From: an uncultured Corynebacterium sp.
Lineage (GTDB): Bacteria; Actinomycetota; Actinomycetes; Mycobacteriales; Mycobacteriaceae
Direction of reading: 5' to 3'
Assembly: GCF_946998835.1 (NCBI RefSeq)
Contig: NZ_CAMQAZ010000002.1
Span: forward strand, 1 to 64,000
DNA length: 64,000 nucleotides
Below the pieces are notes generated by a model. The model saw nothing but the letters and a program-made list of their open reading frames with translations. It made no database searches and was not told the origin of the DNA. The position numbers were made by a program, and so were the translations under genes. Numbering within the stretch: position 1 is the stretch's first letter; the number at the start of each line of letters is the position of its first letter. Shown in pieces: positions 61,322-64,000 of the stretch.

Positions 61322-62380
61322 TTAGAACTGGGCACGCAGCTTCTTCGCCAAGTCCACTGCGGCGTAGGTCAAAATCTGCTCCGCACCGGCACGGCGAATG
61401 CTCAGTACTGCCTCCATCATCGCAGCATCCAGGTCAATCCACCCGTTGGCAGCAGCGGCGTGAATCATCGCGTACTCACCAGAGACCTGGTAAGCGGCGA
61501 CCGGCACCGGCGAGATGTCTGCGACCTCGCGCAGGATGTCCAGGTAGCTCATGGCCGGCTTGACCATCACCATGTCCGCGCCTTCGTCAACGTCGAGCTG
61601 CACCTCAAGCAGGGATTCACGGCGGTTAGCTGGATCCTGCTGGTACGTGCGGCGATCGCCCTTGAGCGAGCTGCCCACGGCTTCACGGAACGGGCCGTAG
61701 AAGGCAGAGGCGTACTTTGCCGAGTAAGCCATGATGGAAACATCCTCATGACCTGCGGCATCCAGGCCCTCACGAATTGCGGCAATCTGCCCGTCCATCA
61801 TGCCCGACGGCGAAACAATGTGGGCACCGGCATCGGCCTGTGCAACCGCCATCTTGATGTAGTTGATCAGCGTGCGGTCATTCTCAACGACCGTGTTGCC
61901 GAAGCGGTCCGTGCCCAACACACCACAGTGACCGTGATTGGTGAACTCGTCCAGGCAAGTGTCAGCCATGATCAGAATGTCGTCGCCGAACTCACCTCGG
62001 AGACGGCGCAGAGCGCGGTTGAGAATGCCCTCCGGATTCCAGGACTCAGAGCCCTCACCGTCCTTATCCTCATCCAGCGGGACACCGAAGAGGTCCACCG
62101 CCGAGATGCCCGCCTCAACAGCCTCGCGCACGGCCTCCACCAGGGAGTCCTCGGTGTGCTGCACTACTCCGGGCAGGGAGCTGATTGGCTTCGGCTCATC
62201 AATCCCATCCGCCACGAACATTGGCAGAATGAGGTTCTTCGGAGTCAGCGTTGTCTCCGCCGTCATCGCACGCATCACCGGGTTGGTGCGCAGCCTGCGT
62301 GGGCGACGAATCGGGATGGGAAATCCAAACTGGTCGAGGTCGATATTGCGGGATGATTCAGAAGCTCCAGATGTAGTCAT
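61322..62380 (-). CDS. hemB: Delta-aminolevulinic acid dehydratase (porphobilinogen synthase)
   Basis: Condenses two 5-aminolevulinate molecules to porphobilinogen. The protein of about 352 residues has the metal-site region MADTCLDEFTNHGHCGVLG, in which only part of the Cys triad of zinc enzymes is kept (CLDEF rather than CLCEY), suggesting a Mg-type enzyme; active-site lysines are in AYSAKYASAFYGPF and MVMVKPAMSYL. ATG at 62380 (MTTSGASESS) lies eight bases after AAGG. Follows hemD. Confidence 0.96.
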   Translation of the reverse strand: MTTSGASESSRNIDLDQFGFPIPIRRPRRLRTNPVMRAMTAETTLTPKNLILPMFVADGIDEPKPISSLPGVVQHTEDSLVEAVREAVEAGISAVDLFGVPLDEDKDGEGSESWNPEGILNRALRRLRGEFGDDILIMADTCLDEFTNHGHCGVLGTDRFGNTVVENDRTLINYIKMAVAQADAGAHIVSPSGMMDGQIAAIREGLDAAGHEDVSIMAYSAKYASAFYGPFREAVGSSLKGDRRTYQQDPANRRESLLEVQLDVDEGADMVMVKPAMSYLDILREVADISPVPVAAYQVSGEYAMIHAAAANGWIDLDAAMMEAVLSIRRAGAEQILTYAAVDLAKKLRAQF

Positions 62381-62419
62381 AAAGACAACCTTAATCAAAA
62401 CCCGAACTCGCCCCGATTA

Positions 62420-62440
62420 GCCCCACTAAGAACGTGGGGC
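62420..62440 (-). terminator. Weak hairpin between hemD and hemB
   Basis: Arms GCCCCAC and GTGGGGC around seven bases, without a U-run, just after the hemD stop codon. A GCTTTACGACG copy follows at 62443. It may attenuate rather than stop transcription. Confidence 0.4.
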
Positions 62441-62499
62441 ACGCTTTACGACGGCCCCCTCCCCGGCAGCCTCCATGCCTCTTTAAGCCCCTACGCCGC

Positions 62500-63999
62500 T
62501 TAAGACTTGGCTTTGCGCGAACGACGGCGCTTCTTGCGCGGTGGCGGCAGCTGCCCTGCAGCTCGCAGCTGTGCAACATGTTCTGCCAGCGCATCGACCA
62601 GCTCGGGGATGCTGGCGCGCTCCGGCACAACATCAACACGCAGGCCGTATTCGCGGGCAGTGGCTGCAGCCATCGGCCCGATGCAGGCAATGATGGTACG
62701 AGCATGCGGCTTGCCGGCAATGCCGACCAGATTCTTCACCGTTGAGCCTGAGGTAAAGCAAACGGCGTCGAAACCACCGGACTTAATCATGTCGCGAATA
62801 TCCGCACTCGGTGGCGCTGCCCGCACGGTACGGTAAGCGACCACATCATCAACTTCCCAGCCCAGGTCAATCAGACCGTCGACAAGCACATCCGTGCCGA
62901 TGTCGGCGCGCGGCAGCAGCACGCGGTTAACCGGATCGAGGTCTTCGATGTACTCCGGGAACACGTCGACGATGCCCGCGGCGTTCTGGCGGGTGTCATC
63001 CGGGAGCAGCTCCGGGGTAATGCCGAGATCGCGGATAGCAGCGGCGGTGCGATGACCAACAGCTGCGATGCGAACACCCGCGAAGGAGCGTGCATCCAAG
63101 CCGAATTCCTGGAGCTTCTCCCACACTGCATTGACCGCATTGACGGAGGTGAAGACGACCCACTGGTAGCGGCCGTCGACAAGCCCCTTGATGGCGCGCT
63201 CCATCTGCGCCGGGCTGCGCGGCGGCTCAATCGAGATGGTCGGCACCTCAATCGGGATGGCACCGTGGCCGACGAGACGGGCGCTCATCGGGCCCGCCTG
63301 CGCCTTTGCGCGTGGGACCAGCACCTTCCAGCCGTAGAGGGCGCGGTTTTCCCACCACGAGTACTTCGAACGATTGTCCACGCCCTTGCCAAGCGTGACC
63401 ACCAGCGGGCCGGTCAGGTCACCCGAGAGCTGTGCCAGCGTTCCCAGCGTGACATCGTAGGTGCGCTGCAGGCGAGTCGTACCATTGACAGTCACCGACA
63501 CCGGCAACGCCGACGGCAGGCCACGTTCACTGAGTTCAGAGGCAATTGCGGACAGGTCGTCCTGCACGGCCTGCAACACCAACGGCTGCGGGGCCTGCGC
63601 CAACTCGTCCCAGTCCACGTCGGCACGACCGAGATCGGTTTCCGTGTACGTCGAGCCCAACGCAATGCCAGCGAATGCCGGAACAGTGGAGGGCACGGAC
63701 ATGCCAGGGACAATCTGGAACTCCACCTCGGCGTGTGAGACCTCGTTAATCTCGGCCAGGAGCGAATCGTTGGTCAGCGGATTGCCCGCGACCAGGCGCA
63801 CCACGTCATTGCCTTTGGCTGCTTCTTCGACAAGCAGGTCGGCCATCTTCTTGGGATCGTCGATAGGCGTGCGCAAATCTGCGGCGGTCGGCGGCGCCGG
63901 GCGCGGCGGCTTACGACGAGATCCCTTGGCCTTAGCTGCGGCGCACATGCGCTCGTAGGCTTCCTCAGCTTCCTTCAGAAGCTCTGGAGGCACAGGCAC
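62500..63999 (-). CDS. hemD: Uroporphyrinogen-III methyltransferase/synthase fusion (5' end cut off)
   Basis: The visible 499 codons combine the end of a SUMT (CobA-like) methyltransferase domain (VVRLVAGNPLTNDSLLAE, VPGMSVPSTVPAFAGIALG, to about residue 240 of the visible part) with a C-terminal uroporphyrinogen-III synthase domain (from KVLVPRAKAQ, with VVFTSVNAVNAVW, VGHRTAAAIRDLG and CFTSGSTVKNLVG). The protein closes the uroporphyrinogen macrocycle and could methylate it to precorrin-2. Ends in a basic tail. The frame is open to the window edge, so the true start is outside. Confidence 0.93.
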   Translation of the reverse strand: MPVPPELLKEAEEAYERMCAAAKAKGSRRKPPRPAPPTAADLRTPIDDPKKMADLLVEEAAKGNDVVRLVAGNPLTNDSLLAEINEVSHAEVEFQIVPGMSVPSTVPAFAGIALGSTYTETDLGRADVDWDELAQAPQPLVLQAVQDDLSAIASELSERGLPSALPVSVTVNGTTRLQRTYDVTLGTLAQLSGDLTGPLVVTLGKGVDNRSKYSWWENRALYGWKVLVPRAKAQAGPMSARLVGHGAIPIEVPTISIEPPRSPAQMERAIKGLVDGRYQWVVFTSVNAVNAVWEKLQEFGLDARSFAGVRIAAVGHRTAAAIRDLGITPELLPDDTRQNAAGIVDVFPEYIEDLDPVNRVLLPRADIGTDVLVDGLIDLGWEVDDVVAYRTVRAAPPSADIRDMIKSGGFDAVCFTSGSTVKNLVGIAGKPHARTIIACIGPMAAATAREYGLRVDVVPERASIPELVDALAEHVAQLRAAGQLPPPRKKRRRSRKAKS

Positions 64000-64000
64000 A

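Overview
The window is a chromosomal segment of a mycolic-acid actinobacterium, most likely a Corynebacterium. This rests on content and order: rpoB, rplL/rplJ, rplA/rplK, nusG, secE, then tRNA-Trp/Met/Thr/Tyr; a menaquinone locus containing menJ and the mannosyltransferase mgtA; a DUF3068 protein; dTDP-rhamnose genes used for the arabinogalactan linker; and a hemD-hemB-hemL locus joined to a System II cytochrome c maturation set. Base composition is moderately GC-rich, apart from a visibly AT-richer stretch at about 26-29.4 kb. The species cannot be fixed from the sequence alone.

Layout. 1-10.1 kb: transcription and translation genes, all on the minus strand, with clear terminators behind rplL and rplA. 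10.5-11.5 kb: four minus-strand tRNAs with intergenic hairpins and a G-run cluster. 11.7-20.9 kb: isoprenoid quinone genes (polyprenyl diphosphate synthase, menJ, menG, menD, menC, menB) with mgtA and a DUF3592 membrane protein. menE and menA follow at 43.7-45.8 kb, so the set lacks only an isochorismate synthase and a clear menH.

21.0-34.8 kb: twelve minus-strand genes that look like a metallophore system. A nickel/peptide-type ABC importer (five genes, one permease with a histidine-rich N-terminus) is followed, behind a good DtxR box, by an SbnB-like dehydrogenase, a fold-III PLP decarboxylase, an SbnA-like synthase, a MATE exporter and a FecBCD-type importer. SbnA and SbnB are known to make L-2,3-diaminopropionate. 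No siderophore synthetase, NRPS or ATP-grasp ligase is present, so the product is open. This is the strongest candidate for an undescribed system here.

35-47.9 kb: pdxY, arfB, a gene remnant, an AlkB-type dioxygenase, a two-component system next to an ABC exporter, a YkvI-type membrane protein, msrA, menE, menA, an alpha/beta hydrolase and two small membrane proteins. 47.8-51.0 kb: rmlA, rmlC and rmlB, with rmlC and rmlB separated by about 590 bases of elaborate repeats. 51.1-64 kb: ccsB, resB, ccdA, a TlpA-like thioredoxin, a histidine phosphatase, hemL, a P-type ATPase homologue that has lost its catalytic motifs, two small membrane proteins, hemB, and a cobA-hemD type fusion that runs off the end.

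Two signals cut across genes. The degenerate word CGTCGNNAAGC occurs at least 44 times on both strands but is absent from 21.3 to 31.2 kb, roughly the metallophore island. A loose family of long-stem intergenic hairpins occurs at 10.5, 18.7, 49.55 and 49.73 kb; in the last two the stem sequences differ while a 29-base loop segment is shared in inverted orientation.
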